Origin: Phyllobacterium zundukense
Lineage (GTDB): Bacteria > Pseudomonadota > Alphaproteobacteria > Rhizobiales > Rhizobiaceae
Direction: 5' to 3'
Length of the DNA stretch: 64,000 nt
NCBI RefSeq assembly: GCF_002764115.1
Contig: NZ_CP017942.1
Coordinates: 469,426-533,425 of the forward strand
In this document: in pieces, positions 27,684-36,261 of the stretch
Layout of the letters: every line of letters starts with the position of its first letter
Numbering within the stretch: position 1 is the first letter of the stretch
The notes under the pieces: generated by a model
The model's input: the letters and a program-made list of their open reading frames with translations, nothing else
Database searches by the model: none
What the model was told of the DNA's origin: nothing
Translations under genes and position numbers: made by a program

Positions 27684-28458
27684 CGCGACACCACCCGAGC
27701 CGATCGTGGAAATGCGGAGCATCGAAAAAGCCTTCGGGGCCGTGCAGGCGCTCCGCAAGGTTGACCTCGTCCTTTATCCTGGCGAGATTCTAGGTCTGGT
27801 CGGCGACAACTCGGCCGGCAAGTCGACGCTCATGAAGATCCTGACCGGCGCTTATCAACGCGATGCCGGTGAAATCTTCGTTGCCGGGCAAGCGGCGCAC
27901 TTCAAGAGCCCGCACGAGAGCCGTGACGTCGGCATCGAGATGATCTACCAGGATTTCGCGCTATGCGGGAACATGGATGTCGGCCAGAACATCTTTCTTG
28001 GCCGCTGGCCGCTCAACGGCCCCTTCGTCAATCGGCGGAAGATGTACGCGGAAGCTGACAACGTGCTGAAACGGCTCAAAGTCGACGTAAACTCCGTCTA
28101 TCAGAAGGTCGAGAGCCTGTCGGGCGGCCGCCAGCAGTCTGTGGCAATTGCTCGCGCGATCTCGTTCGAGCCGCGCGTCGTGATCCTCGACGAGCCGACC
28201 GCCAACCTTTCCGTGATGGCGACCGAGCGCCTGCTCGAAACCATGCTGGAGCTAAAGAAGCAAGGTGTTGCCCAGATCATCATCTCGCACCGCCTCGTCG
28301 ACATTTTCGCCGTGGGCGACCGCGTCATGGTGCTTAAGCGTGGCGAGTACGTAGGCGACCGCTACATCAAGAACACCGACGAGCATGAGGTCCTGGAGAT
28401 TATCGTTTCCGGCACGCGAGAGCACGCGCTCACGGCCGATGAAGCAAGGGAGATTTGA
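27676..28458 (+). CDS. Sugar ABC transporter ATP-binding protein
   Basis: 260 residues, a single nucleotide-binding domain like FrcA rather than the double-domain RbsA. Walker A GDNSAGKST (residues ~46-54), Q-loop MIYQDFALC, signature LSGGRQQSVAIARA, Walker B VVILDEPTANLSV and switch His in IIISHRLVD are all present. Two copies would pair under the fused permease. The start ATG lies inside the permease's last codons (8-base overlap), so the two are translationally coupled. It is the last gene of the operon; the following sequence is a broken acetyltransferase. Confidence 0.9.
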   Translation: MADATPPEPIVEMRSIEKAFGAVQALRKVDLVLYPGEILGLVGDNSAGKSTLMKILTGAYQRDAGEIFVAGQAAHFKSPHESRDVGIEMIYQDFALCGNMDVGQNIFLGRWPLNGPFVNRRKMYAEADNVLKRLKVDVNSVYQKVESLSGGRQQSVAIARAISFEPRVVILDEPTANLSVMATERLLETMLELKKQGVAQIIISHRLVDIFAVGDRVMVLKRGEYVGDRYIKNTDEHEVLEIIVSGTREHALTADEAREI

Positions 28459-28505
28459 CCGGTTATGGATCACTTTTTCCATGCGTGTTGGTCACGCTTG
28501 GGTGA

Positions 28506-28770
28506 TTAGAGCATCAGGCAGCGTCGGGCCTCTGGGCAAAGATTTCTTACCATTGGCTCTTCGTAGAGTTGCTCTTCGTCCCCGAAACTTTGCGAGGCAA
28601 AAATCTAGGATCGCAGCTTTTATTGCGAGCCGAGGAGATTGCGATGGACCAGAACTGTGTTGGCATTTGGCTGGACACTTTCGAATTTCATGCGCCAGAG
28701 TTTTATATCAAGAAGGGATATGAAGTGTTCGGAAAACTCCAGGTAGCAACTGCCATCAAACTTAGCAACA
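28506..28770 (+). pseudogene. GNAT acetyltransferase, C-terminal part
   Basis: The frame after a TGA reads WLFVELLFVPETLRGKNLGS, QLLLRAEEIAMDQNCVGIWL, DTFEFHAPEFYIKKGYEVFG. This contains the acetyl-CoA loop (RGKNLGS for R/QxxGxG/A) and the last strand of a GNAT enzyme. About half of a ~145-residue protein is missing at the N-terminus, and no start codon fits. The end runs on into non-homologous sequence. Remnant. Confidence 0.65.
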
Positions 28771-28929
28771 TCCTCCAGATGAGGACAGAATTCACAGTCC
28801 CCTCAACGTGCACCTGCATTTTGGTGACATTTCGGGACAGTACTCAGTTTTCGTTGGAAACCAAATGCCCCCGGCTTCGTATGACAGTTCCCTGATCAGT
28901 TTCATCCTGATGGCAGCGGAATAGTCAGC

Positions 28930-29222
28930 CTATTTTTTGATGTTCATCACGAATGAATTGGATCCGATGGTGACTTTCTTCGAGTAGTACCTAGCCAGGT
29001 CTCCCCCATCATCGGATATAACCAGCGCATTGACTGTAACGCCCATTTGTTCGGCGCGTTTGCGCGCATAATACAAAGAAACCACGTGATGCCGTTTGGA
29101 TCCCAACGTCTCCAAGCCGTCGCCTGAGATGTCCACAATTGACATGCCGGCGCACAATTCGGGATCGGAAAGCAGGTCCAGCGCCGACCAGATACCACTG
29201 CCTACAGCGTCGCCTCCCTCAT
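28930..29222 (-). pseudogene. DUF1194 (VWA-like) protein, C-terminal part
   Basis: Reads SGIWSALDLLSDPELCAGMS, IVDISGDGLETLGSKRHHVV, YYARKRAEQMGVTVNALVIS, DLARYYSKKVTIGSNSFVM: the second half of a DUF1194 domain, a von Willebrand A-like fold of unknown role found in alphaproteobacteria (motif IDISGDG). The N-terminal half with the MIDAS start is missing and the fragment abuts the stop of the cupin gene at 29219. Confidence 0.6.
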
Positions 29223-29641
29223 GCGGGCATCAAATCGATGACCCTCATGATCGCGACCGCACTGCTCGTGTTCTGGGTGCCTTCTGTCGTATCGGCTTTA
29301 GCGCAGGTCCAAACCTCGCCCTTCTTGACTGTGAACTTTTTTTCATTCTGAACGACCGACAGTTCTCCCTCAGTCATGTGGCAGAGCATGTCGTTCTCCA
29401 TCATGTTGTCCGGTGTTTTCGCCCCGGGTTGGATAACAACATCGCGCAGCTTGACCATTGCATAGGCTTTTATATTTGAGGCCCGCTCGCCCAGCGCTAT
29501 TTCTCTGACGCCGGGTGCGAGCTCCTTGCCCTCATCGGGACCGTAAGTCTGGGCGGCTACTGGTGTCGCCCAAGTCATCAGAGGCGTTGCAGCCATTGTA
29601 AGGCCGAGTGCGAGTGTGGATCTACGATTGACGGTTTCCAT
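29219..29641 (-). CDS. Exported cupin-domain protein
   Basis: 140 residues. The ATG at 29641, behind AGGGAGGAA, gives a twin-arginine-like signal (METVNRRSTLALGLTMAATP, ending near VAAQ). The mature part is a small single cupin: KLRDVVIQPGAKTPDNMMEN and MLCHMTEGELSVVQNEKKFT, then VKKGEVWTCAKADTTEGTQN. The cupin His pair is mostly replaced by Asn/Met (PDNMMEN), so classic metal binding is doubtful. Likely periplasmic. Function unknown. Confidence 0.65.
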   Translation of the reverse strand: METVNRRSTLALGLTMAATPLMTWATPVAAQTYGPDEGKELAPGVREIALGERASNIKAYAMVKLRDVVIQPGAKTPDNMMENDMLCHMTEGELSVVQNEKKFTVKKGEVWTCAKADTTEGTQNTSSAVAIMRVIDLMPA

Positions 29642-29949
29642 TGCTTCCTCCCTAGCCAAATTGTTCGGAAAAGTAGGCCAACCGTTTAGTATTGGGCTGC
29701 TGCGGCCGAGAGTCAACGGGCTCTTCCGATTGAGGTCGTCGTGCGAGGCAGGTCGCACCACTCCGGGCGTCCCGGCTCGATTGATGTCCGGCCTCGGGTC
29801 AAGACTTGCACGTGATATTGCCTCGGGGAAGGTCCTCACGGGTTCCAAAGCGTTCATTGCGGTCGAGACGAAGAGAGTTGAACCTGTGACCCTTAATCTG
29901 TTGCAGTTCGGATGTTACGGAGCCGTTGCACGTCGTTGATAAAGGTTCC

Positions 29950-30012
29950 TTTGAAAATGCCGATAATAGCCAATTTCTAATCGATTTTGATTGGTTCCTG
30001 AAAATCTACAAT
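29950..30012. repeat. Dispersed ~60-bp repeat, copy 1
   Basis: TTTGAAAATGCCGATAATAG and, after a ~12-base insertion, TTTTGATTGG and CTACAAT recur in the same order at 53759-53811. The second copy lies just upstream of the duplicated stress block. No coding potential. Nature unknown. Confidence 0.5.
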
Positions 30013-30093
30013 CGCGCATATAGGTAGCGAAGACTCCCGTCCATGAGACGTTTTGCAATGTCCTCTTAGTGCCCATGAGCGGTCATCTGCCAA

Positions 30094-30186
30094 TCAATCG
30101 GTCACGGAATCTGCCAGTGCTTTGTTAATACCGTTGATCAGCAAGTTGGCTGGAAACGGCTTATGCAGATAGGCAATGCAACCGGC
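30094..30186 (-). pseudogene. Response-regulator receiver C-terminal fragment
   Basis: About 30 codons reading GCIAYLHKPFPANLLINGIN then KALADSVTD and stop: the final strand and helix of a CheY-like receiver with the conserved Lys-Pro. An in-frame stop lies directly before it and the phosphorylation-site part was not found. Remnant within an ~830-base gene-poor stretch (29642-30476). Confidence 0.45.
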
Positions 30187-30420
30187 TTACACCGCCTCCA
30201 CTTCCAGACCGCCGCCGAGACAGAGGAACGCAGGCATCCCACGCCGCCTCCGACGGATCCTGCCTGAGCTCTTGGTCGAGAGAAGTGGGCGCGGTGGAAC
30301 CATAAAGTATTGTGGAGCGGATGACGGTGGAGGCTCTCCAAACGGGTAGGAACCCACGGGACTACATCGGATACAAGGCATTTCAAGCAAATATTTGCAG
30401 ATACAGCTTAAGCTCGCTTC

Positions 30421-30445
30421 GGAACAAATCCGCGTGAATACCGTT
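30421..30445 (+). promoter_or_regulatory. EcfG-type general-stress promoter
   Basis: GGAAC (30421-30425), 16 bases, CGTT (30442-30445): a perfect match to the alphaproteobacterial EcfG/RpoE2 consensus, 31 bases before the DUF883-like gene at 30477. Confidence 0.75.
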
Positions 30446-30476
30446 TCTTAGCAGCTCCATTTCAAGGAATAATCCC

Positions 30477-30833
30477 ATGGCCGACGCACCTGAGCCTGCA
30501 CTACCGAGTGCCGACAATATGCAAAAATCCCTGGAGAAACAGATCGCGGCGCTTCGAAACGAGATCGCGAAAATCAACAAAACGATAGCGAAGCGAAGCA
30601 CCAAAATACTGAACAATGCGCATGAGCAGGCCTCCGATCTGTCTGAAGGCGCATCGTCGCTGGCCTCACGGGCAACGCAGCAACTGCGCACGCAAGCTCA
30701 AGCAGTTTCCGAGATTGCGCGCGAAAACCCCGGCACCACGACTTCTATACTTGGCATCGTCGGTATTATCGGTTTCCTGTTGGGCGTCGCCGTTGGGCAG
30801 ACTTTGACCGATACGCGTCGTCGCTGGTATTGA
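30477..30833 (+). CDS. DUF883/ElaB-YqjD-like membrane-anchored protein
   Basis: 118 residues. A soluble helical region with coiled-coil character (SLEKQIAALRNEIAKINKTI, then HEQASDLSEGASSLASRATQ) is followed by one C-terminal membrane helix (TSILGIVGIIGFLLGVAVGQ) and a basic end (DTRRRWY). This is the layout of ElaB/YqjD proteins, stress-phase inner-membrane proteins that bind ribosomes in Escherichia coli. The ATG follows AAGGAATAATCCC. A perfect EcfG-type promoter lies directly upstream, so induction under general stress is likely (inference). Confidence 0.8.
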   Translation: MADAPEPALPSADNMQKSLEKQIAALRNEIAKINKTIAKRSTKILNNAHEQASDLSEGASSLASRATQQLRTQAQAVSEIARENPGTTTSILGIVGIIGFLLGVAVGQTLTDTRRRWY

Positions 30834-31470
30834 TCTTGACCATTGAGCATGTGAAGGACCGAGGGAATCTGCCCGTTGTCTACTCTTCCCGACATCGACA
30901 AGGCACAAGCCCGTATCATTTCGAGAGGACTACCTGCAATGACGCGCAGCTGGCCGGATCGTTACGCGATCGAGCGGAAAACTGCATGGCCGAGTTACTT
31001 GGTGCTTGCGACAAAGGGCGATCCATAGACCGCCCTATCTCGCGCGCATCTGTTATTTGGCGGCAATGAAAGGTGCACCCGCTCCAGTCTCGCCGCTGCT
31101 TTTTGCGCCAGAGATTCGCGTTACCGTGCCATCTAAGATCTTGTGCCACACGACTTTGGTCGCGCCTCATCGGCCTGTGCGGGATCATAGCACACCTGAT
31201 CACAGCGAGGAATATTCCGCGTCTCTCCCAATGGTCGGCGGGCTGGTCGCTGAGGGAGTAATGCTCACATCTGCCCGTCAACCTGCCCTCCCATGCTGGA
31301 AGAAAAAACGGTTGACCAGACCCGAGTGGCATTTGTGGAACGCAGCAAGAGGCGGGTTCTAATTGGTCTTGCTTCCCGCGGCGCAGGCGTGCGTGAGGGC
31401 AAGTCTCTGAATATTTCGCGCAAGAAACCGCCACCGCGATCATCATCTACAGAAGCGGACATTAGTCATC
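30834..31470. other. Intergenic, no gene recognised
   Basis: About 640 bases. Several overlapping frames of 60-170 codons exist on both strands but their translations are Arg/Pro/Ser-rich, share no motif and lack ribosome sites. I see nothing functional. Confidence 0.4.
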
Positions 31471-31632
31471 CTATTTTGGTTCTTTGTCGTGCAACTGCCT
31501 GAGCAAATCTTTGAATCGCTCGTCATTCGAAACGGGCTTATATCGACTGTGAAGTGCATCCCTCAAGTCAGGCCGCTCCAGTTGTTCTCTGACCACTTTG
31601 GCGTTTTGTGGTTTCTTGTCATCGTCACTCAT
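31471..31632 (-). CDS. NepR-like anti-sigma factor
   Basis: 53 residues from the ATG at 31632, which follows AAGGCGG at normal spacing: MSDDDKKPQNAKVVREQLER then PDLRDALHSRYKPVSNDERF and KDLLRQLHDKEPK. The second half fits the NepR pattern (L.d.Y..v..E..pdrF.dLL.qL), the helix pair that binds EcfG sigma and is titrated by phosphorylated PhyR. The match is partial (SNDERF instead of EPIPDRF), so it may be a divergent paralogue. No phyR or ecfG gene is in the window. An EcfG-type promoter lies just upstream, which fits known autoregulation of nepR operons. Confidence 0.6.
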   Translation of the reverse strand: MSDDDKKPQNAKVVREQLERPDLRDALHSRYKPVSNDERFKDLLRQLHDKEPK

Positions 31633-31655
31633 CTTGCACCGCCTTGTGAGCGCAA

Positions 31656-31680
31656 AACCATCCGCAGCGGCGTTGGTTCC
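31656..31680 (-). promoter_or_regulatory. EcfG-type promoter of the NepR-like gene
   Basis: On the minus strand GGAAC (31680-31676), 16 bases, GGTT; equivalently GGAAC-N18-TT. It ends 24 bases before the start codon at 31632, leaving a short normal leader. Confidence 0.6.
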
Positions 31681-31827
31681 AATCATCTCAAAACGCCCAG
31701 ATTCCAGAAACGATTCGTAATCTGTCAAATCAGGCGTACACTGTTGAAATCGTCAGGCATCTTCTTGGCCACTGGCGATTGAGAGATCAGATGCGCTCCC
31801 GCCGAAACGCAAACAGGGGAGAACATC

Positions 31828-32082
31828 ATGCTTCACCTGGTAAATCAGTTGACCTATTCATCCCAGGACTGGGACATTATGCAACGTGCGCACACAAAGG
31901 CGTCCGAACTGCTTGGGCGTTGCCCATCCACGCATGAAAACGCCAACCGCCTGGCTCGAACAGTCATGAACCTATTCAATCGGGGGTTGCGCGATGCGGA
32001 AGTCCTGGCTTGGATCGCCGCCAATCAGGAAACCGCGGTTACAAACATCGCTCTCGTGCGCCGAAACCGCATAGCTTCCTGA
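31828..32082 (+). CDS. Small hypothetical protein (84 aa)
   Basis: Begins MLHLVNQLTYSSQDWDIMQR behind AGGGGAGAA. Two or three helices: AHTKASELLGRCPSTHENAN, RLARTVMNLFNRGLRDAEVL, AWIAANQETA. Soluble. This form of small helical protein is frequent in Rhizobiaceae, without known role. It is followed 8 bases later by the zinc-ribbon-like gene, suggesting one transcript. Confidence 0.6.
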   Translation: MLHLVNQLTYSSQDWDIMQRAHTKASELLGRCPSTHENANRLARTVMNLFNRGLRDAEVLAWIAANQETAVTNIALVRRNRIAS

Positions 32083-32090
32083 GCTAAGCC

Positions 32091-32306
32091 ATGGGTCAGA
32101 GGCTGAAAGAGAAGCTGGAATGTTCGGATTGCGGGACGATCTATCTGCGTATTCCCGAAAACGTGCAGCTGCACTTCCTCATCCAATGCAATTCATGCGC
32201 CAGAGTTCTTGGCAGATGGAGTGAACTGACGGCAGATTGTAATCCTCAACGTGGCGAGAACGGCGTGTTCGAAATGCACGATGGCCAGATCATTCGGAGG
32301 GAATGA
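32091..32306 (+). CDS. Small zinc-ribbon-like protein (71 aa)
   Basis: Has two Cys pairs in the right spacing for a zinc ribbon: CSDCGTIYLRIPENVQ (CxxC) and IQCNSCARVLGRW (CxxC). After that an acidic stretch ending HDGQIIRRE. No other domain. Probably binds Zn and perhaps nucleic acid or a protein partner. Starts 8 bases after the previous gene. Confidence 0.55.
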   Translation: MGQRLKEKLECSDCGTIYLRIPENVQLHFLIQCNSCARVLGRWSELTADCNPQRGENGVFEMHDGQIIRRE

Positions 32307-32365
32307 TGGGCCATGTCTGACGATTATAAGGCGACGAAAAGCACGAACCCACCTACCGCTCGCCT

Positions 32366-32434
32366 ATGACATACGGCGCGGCGTTCTTTATCGCCGTGGC
32401 TATCGCGGTACTGTTGGGCTGGCTCTTTCGTTGA
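32366..32434 (+). CDS. Possible 22-aa membrane peptide (with 18-aa upstream frame)
   Basis: MTYGAAFFIAVAIAVLLGWL then FR: one short helix. Its ATG overlaps by four bases (ATGA) the stop of an 18-codon frame starting at 32313 (MSDDYKATKSTNPPTARL) that has GGAGGGA upstream. The two would make a sensible single ~40-residue tail-anchored protein if one base were inserted, so this is either a coupled pair or a frameshifted gene. Confidence 0.35.
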   Translation: MTYGAAFFIAVAIAVLLGWLFR

Positions 32435-32704
32435 CAGAGCGTAGGTGCAGCCTCACGCGCTCTGTATTGGAGGCACGCAAAACGCTGTTCGAATGAATCC
32501 ATTCTTGCACTGCCCCGTTTCGGCAGCCCGACTTGCCTTGTTTTGCGTATACCGGCGGGTCGGGCCGCGCTTACACGTGTAAATGGCCCACGGAACTATG
32601 CTGTTGGCACATCTCCTCGGCTGCGGTTAGCGGCGCGCTCCCTGCATTGCGAGGTCGCGTTTGCCTGCAAAAGTTTTAGTGGCGGCGCGTCGAACCCAGC
32701 GCCA

Positions 32705-33070
32705 CTACTCTATACAATCCGTTGCATCAGCACCTTTGGCTGCTGCCGTCTTTTCACCTTTCTGTTGCGCCATCACATCCTGCCCCGACGTTGCCAGGTT
32801 CTTATCTACACCGCCTCCCTGCTCAGCGAGGGGTGTTGTTTTGCCGTCTTTTTGAGCGGTATCGGTTGTGCTGCTGGTTGTTGTGCCAGTGCTCGCGGCC
32901 CCGGTCTGGGTCTTGCTGTTGGCACCATTTTCGAGCGGAACATGAGTGCCGTCTTTTGAAATGCCCTGTTGAGTTACGGAACCTGTCGTTTCGTGACATT
33001 TTGCAATTGCCGTCCCGGATGTAAGAGCCGTAACGGCTACGGCAGCTAAAATTGAAGTAATCGTTTTCAT
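32705..33070 (-). CDS. Small exported Thr/Gly-rich protein
   Basis: 121 residues. Signal peptide MKTITSILAAVAVTALTSGT (cleavage near AIA-KC), then a low-complexity polar mature part (STGTTTSSTTDTAQKDGKTT) with one Cys at each end (KCHET..., ...TDCIE) that could form a disulfide. ATG at 33070 behind AGGAAAAG; an upstream in-frame ATG at 33106 would spoil the signal peptide. Periplasmic, unknown function. A GGAAC-N18-TT element lies ~30 bases upstream. Confidence 0.6.
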   Translation of the reverse strand: MKTITSILAAVAVTALTSGTAIAKCHETTGSVTQQGISKDGTHVPLENGANSKTQTGAASTGTTTSSTTDTAQKDGKTTPLAEQGGGVDKNLATSGQDVMAQQKGEKTAAAKGADATDCIE

Positions 33071-33100
33071 TTTCTTTTCCTGCGTTGACTGTAAATGAGA

Positions 33101-33125
33101 AACCAACTGCTGTGTTAATTGTTCC
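33101..33125 (-). promoter_or_regulatory. Possible EcfG-type promoter of the exported Thr-rich protein
   Basis: Minus strand GGAAC (33125-33121), 18 bases, TT (33102-33101). It matches the looser GGAAC-N18-TT form only; a second GGAAC begins 11 bases further upstream. Confidence 0.4.
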
Positions 33126-33282
33126 TGATTGGTTCCTGAAACGTGCTTTTTCTGCTCTTTCTCAACCAGTAGCTGTATTATTCCAGAGCCATACAGCCAT
33201 GAGGGTTAAAGGGGCCAATGACCGGCCCCAACCATCGCAGCGCAGAAGCGGCCCAGTACAGACGGGTACAAAACCGCCCCAT

Positions 33283-34340
33283 CCGAGAGGGTCAACTGAA
33301 GAGCATTATTGCACGGATGGAATTTTAGGCCCATTTCGATCTTGGATGTAGGCTTTAAATGGCGACTTCTTTCATGCGAACGGATATCGGGCGTGCGCAT
33401 GAAATCATGCGGTTAAGAACGTCGCATGCCAGGTGCTGCTTCCGACTGCTGGTTAGCGAATTTGCGCGCGCGTAACCTATTTCCCATGATCGATTTGTAT
33501 CGTCCAATCGCCGTCTCAACCAAAGAGCGCTCGCTGTATCCGTTCTTGGCCTGCCATGCCATGCGTCCGTCTTTTTGGATGGACGCAATGTGCTCATCCC
33601 GCTGACTGGGCGGATCGTGATCATCTCTTTCATTTGAGTTCGAACGCGGAGGAATGATGATCCTGGCGTCCGGGCTATGATCAAGAACAGCCTCATATGT
33701 CAGCTGCCCATCATAGGCTCCGTCGGCAGTAAACTGACCGATGGTTTGGTTAATATTGCCGAGCAACATCTCAAGCTGACTGACATCGCTCGTATTCTGA
33801 TCGGTCAGAACTTCTGCGATGATCTCCCCGCTATCCGCGTCAACGCCAGATGCAGTTTACGCCATTCACGTCGGGATTTGGCTCCATGTTTATCTTCAAG
33901 CCATGGGCCTACACCGTAGATTTTCAAGCCTGTGCTGTCGATGACAACATGTAGAGGCTTATCGGCACCGGCCTTCTTTTCAGGCTGGCCATTGGCATCA
34001 GGCGTGTTCTTTCGAGGTTGCAACTGACCAGATCGTCGGCTCAACGTCGTATGATCCGGGATCGGAAGTTTCACACCCATCCGCTTGAAAACGGACAACA
34101 GGAAGCCTTCGATCTGGGTGCAGCGGTAAATCGAAAACCAGCCCGCTCTTCAGGGATGCTTCAGATCAGAATAACGAGGCTGACCGCTTCCGCGCTGGCG
34201 AAGCCCTGCTTCGTATTCCGACCAGTTCGTCATCTTATATTTCATCTTCGGAATACGGTAACGGCGAGCAGAATTGTACTTGAAAGGCATGAAGAGCATC
34301 CAATCCGTCAGATGCTTAGGCTCATACCGCGAACCTCTCA
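33283..34340. mobile_element. IS5-type insertion sequence remnant
   Basis: Contains a broken IS5-family transposase on the minus strand (33355-34290). Likely ends are the matching GAGAGGGTC near 33285 and the inverse of GAGAGGTTC near 34331-34339; these are short and uncertain. The right end lies ~30 bases from the start of the duplicated stress block, so the insertion has replaced whatever originally followed the stress gene, including the terminator still present beside the other copy. Confidence 0.55.
33355..34290 (-). pseudogene. IS5-family transposase, frameshifted and internally deleted
   Basis: Pieces in order on the minus strand: MPFKYNSARRYRIPKMKYKM and NWSEYEAGLRQRGS (family N-terminus), then after a gap FLLSVFKRMGVKLPIPDHTT, LHVVIDSTGLKIYGVGPWLE (first catalytic Asp), HGAKSRREWRKLHLAL, then GQFTADGAYDGQLTYEAVLD (second Asp), YSERSLVETAIGRYKSIMGN (Glu) and a C-terminal piece ending at 33355. 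At least three frame breaks. Inactive. Confidence 0.8.
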
Positions 34341-34477
34341 AGGATTCGTGCACCAACGTCCCTCGCCACTTCAGAAATGGCTATTCGCTGGGTGGTAACC
34401 GTGCATCGCCTTCCTCATCTTCGACTTCAGGATCGCGGGCGAACTCCGACACTTTCACCTCATGCGGGGATAAACTT

Positions 34478-35086
34478 TCATTCACGGGACTTGCCCACGC
34501 TGTAAGATCGAGCACGGACACGCCCGCTGGTCATATCGCGCTTGCCAACCCGAAGATCCTTATCTTCTTTGAGGTCAGGTATTGTCTCATCGACGTCGTC
34601 CGGAGTTTCGTTCCCCGAAGCACTGGCGACGCCTGCCATTCCCGAAATCTTTGGATCCCCGGTGCGATCATACTCAGCCGGTGCCAGGTCCTCGATTGCT
34701 GGTGGCGACCAACCTTCGGAGCGCCAGGACGCAGCACGTTCATCGATGTCTACGCTGCCTTCATCGTCAAGAATATCGAGCGCTATATCCGACAGTTCGG
34801 CAGCTACACCAGTCACCGTGACCAGGTAGCCGCCACGCCGAAGCCCCTCGGAATAGACCTCTCGCTCAGCACTCGGCAAGAAGAAGTCACCCAGCGATTC
34901 CCAAAAGCCCTTGTTGTCATCGCTCGATCTTGCTTCCGGGCTGACAGCATCGTCGCCCTCGACCAGGCGAACGCTATCTCGACCAATTCCCGCATCAACT
35001 AGACGCTGCACAGCTCTTTCCGCCATTTCGCGATCTTCATAAAAAGCAGTTAATGTGTTCGAAGGGGTTGAGTTGTGGTCACTCAT
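34478..35086 (-). CDS. General stress protein 17M-like, copy 1
   Basis: 202 residues. The first ~110 form a ferredoxin-like 'general stress protein 17M' domain (LTAFYEDREMAERAVQRLVD, AGIGRDSVRLVEGDDAVSPE, GLRRGGYLVTVTG). An acidic linker follows, then IPDLKEDKDLRVGKRDMTSG, which is the start of a DUF2382 (YsnF/AvaK) domain that stops after RVRARSYSVGKSRE, far short of its usual ~110 residues. The truncation is the same in copy 2, so it predates the duplication. Soluble. An EcfG-type promoter is ~120 bases upstream. Function in stress tolerance is inferred from the domain name and promoter only. Confidence 0.75.
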   Translation of the reverse strand: MSDHNSTPSNTLTAFYEDREMAERAVQRLVDAGIGRDSVRLVEGDDAVSPEARSSDDNKGFWESLGDFFLPSAEREVYSEGLRRGGYLVTVTGVAAELSDIALDILDDEGSVDIDERAASWRSEGWSPPAIEDLAPAEYDRTGDPKISGMAGVASASGNETPDDVDETIPDLKEDKDLRVGKRDMTSGRVRARSYSVGKSRE

Positions 35087-35207
35087 TTTGGCGTCTCCTC
35101 ATTGTTGGGTTTTGAAACGCTGGTTATTGCGAGCTGCCTCGATACGCTTAGAAACCGCACAATTCTGCGGTGTATTCCTAGGTCATCGCACACCAGGCCG
35201 TCTGATC

Positions 35208-35232
35208 AACAAACGGCTTCAGGGATGGTTCC
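35208..35232 (-). promoter_or_regulatory. EcfG-type promoter of the 17M-like gene, copy 1
   Basis: Minus strand GGAAC (35232-35228), 18 bases, TT. Conserved at 54803-54827 in the second copy. The leader to the start codon would be ~115 bases. Confidence 0.45.
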
Positions 35233-35322
35233 GGCAAGGAGCCAAAATATTAATTCGGAGAGCAAATGCACGGCTAGAGTTTCGACAGTTTGTGGTCCTG
35301 TCGAGCTTCACTCGTGATCATT

Positions 35323-35348
35323 GGAACTAAGTTCTGATAAGATGCGTT
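35323..35348 (+). promoter_or_regulatory. EcfG-type promoter, perfect match
   Basis: GGAAC (35323-35327), 17 bases, CGTT (35345-35348). It points to the 46-aa membrane gene at 35491; the ~100-bp dispersed element lies in the predicted leader. Conserved at 54913-54938. Confidence 0.65.
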
Positions 35349-35370
35349 GCTGATTAAGGTAATGTCAGCT

Positions 35371-35466
35371 GTGTCAACCGGACATGATGGCAGGACGGAC
35401 AAGGGAGTTTTTCCGATCTTGGCCAACGAAATGGCAGGCGAGCGTCTATCCCATCTGGCTGACATT
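35371..35466. repeat. Dispersed ~100-bp element, copy 1
   Basis: Starts GTGTCAACCGGACATGATGG and ends near CTGACATT. Other copies at 54961-55063 and 59805-59908. This copy lacks seven bases (CGGTTTC) present in the other two. In the best-preserved copy the two ends are inverted repeats (TGTCA.CCGG), like a miniature transposable or intergenic mosaic element. Confidence 0.7.
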
Positions 35467-35490
35467 GCTTCAACATTAAACAGGATTGTC

Positions 35491-35631
35491 GTGACGAAGA
35501 AAATCAGCGAGCAAGACGCGAAGCAGGGGAAGCAAGGCCTTCCCGTGCTTTACGTTCTCGCTGTCTCATTAGGATTAGCGGTTGTTGTCTGGGGCGCCGT
35601 AGAACTTTACGGTGAGTTGATCGCCCCCTAG
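35491..35631 (+). CDS. 46-aa single-helix membrane protein
   Basis: GTG start: VTKKISEQDAKQGKQGLPVL then YVLAVSLGLAVVVWGAVELY and GELIAP. A polar N-terminus of ~16 residues and one C-terminal helix. The ribosome site is weak (AGGATT). The form matches small rhizobial stress membrane proteins. In the second duplication copy only the first three codons remain before a 506-base deletion. Confidence 0.55.
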   Translation: MTKKISEQDAKQGKQGLPVLYVLAVSLGLAVVVWGAVELYGELIAP

Positions 35632-35986
35632 TTGCAACTAATCAACTATCTAGAAACACACGGCATGCGATGCCACGAAATACTTCGAGATTCCACGGCC
35701 GGTTGTGGAAATCGGCACCCCAGCTCAATATCTAGGAAAACCGCCTCCGACGTCTTTGAGGGGTATGACTATGTATTTGCTCAAATGTGATCGCCTTTTC
35801 CAATTCCTGTTTCGTGGTGTCTTCTTCCTACTGCCATGCAAGCGTCAAAGGGAAGACAATGGTTGTTCAACATGCCAGGGAAATTGACGGTGCACCGAGA
35901 GAGCTGGTTCTGTCTCGCAGACAAGTCTGACACATCACTCGGTATGAAACGAAACTGAAAACGTATTTTACTTGAACCCGCTAATT

Positions 35987-36061
35987 CTATCTGAGCCCAA
36001 AGTATCCGAGTATGAAGAGAACAATGACGACTGCTCCGACCAGCCAGATCAGGTTGTTCAT
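35987..36061 (-). CDS. 24-aa membrane peptide
   Basis: MNNLIWLVGAVVIVLFILGY then FGLR: a single helix with a basic end, of a type widely repeated in rhizobial genomes. The ATG at 36061 is preceded by AAGGAG at 7 bases, an excellent site that supports translation. In the second copy an indel destroys the frame. Confidence 0.6.
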   Translation of the reverse strand: MNNLIWLVGAVVIVLFILGYFGLR

Positions 36062-36174
36062 GACGTGCTCCTTGTCTTCAACTGTGCTGCTTCGTAAGAG
36101 TAATTCCGGATAATTCGCATCCGACACCCACCCGAATCGTACGGGTGCGTGCCAATCACCTGGGAGGGCGTTGC

Positions 36175-36261
36175 TCAATACCAGCGTCCACGGCCATACC
36201 AGCCGCCTCCGCCCAGCAGAAATACAATAAGAACTATGATAAGAAGTGTGGTGAGATCCAT
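36175..36261 (-). CDS. 28-aa membrane peptide, DUF3309-like, copy 1
   Basis: MDLTTLLIIVLIVFLLGGGG then WYGRGRWY: one helix, a glycine hinge and an aromatic/basic tail, similar to short DUF3309-type peptides. GGAG lies 8 bases before the ATG. A perfect EcfG-type promoter (36344-36368) is ~80 bases upstream. The frame is intact in both duplication copies (55267-55353), which suggests the peptide is real. Confidence 0.65.
   Translation of the reverse strand: MDLTTLLIIVLIVFLLGGGGWYGRGRWY

Noticed and set aside
30138..30386. 82-codon minus-strand frame at 30138
   Set aside because: No domain or start signal; the only recognisable content on this strand is the short receiver tail at 30094-30186 in another frame.
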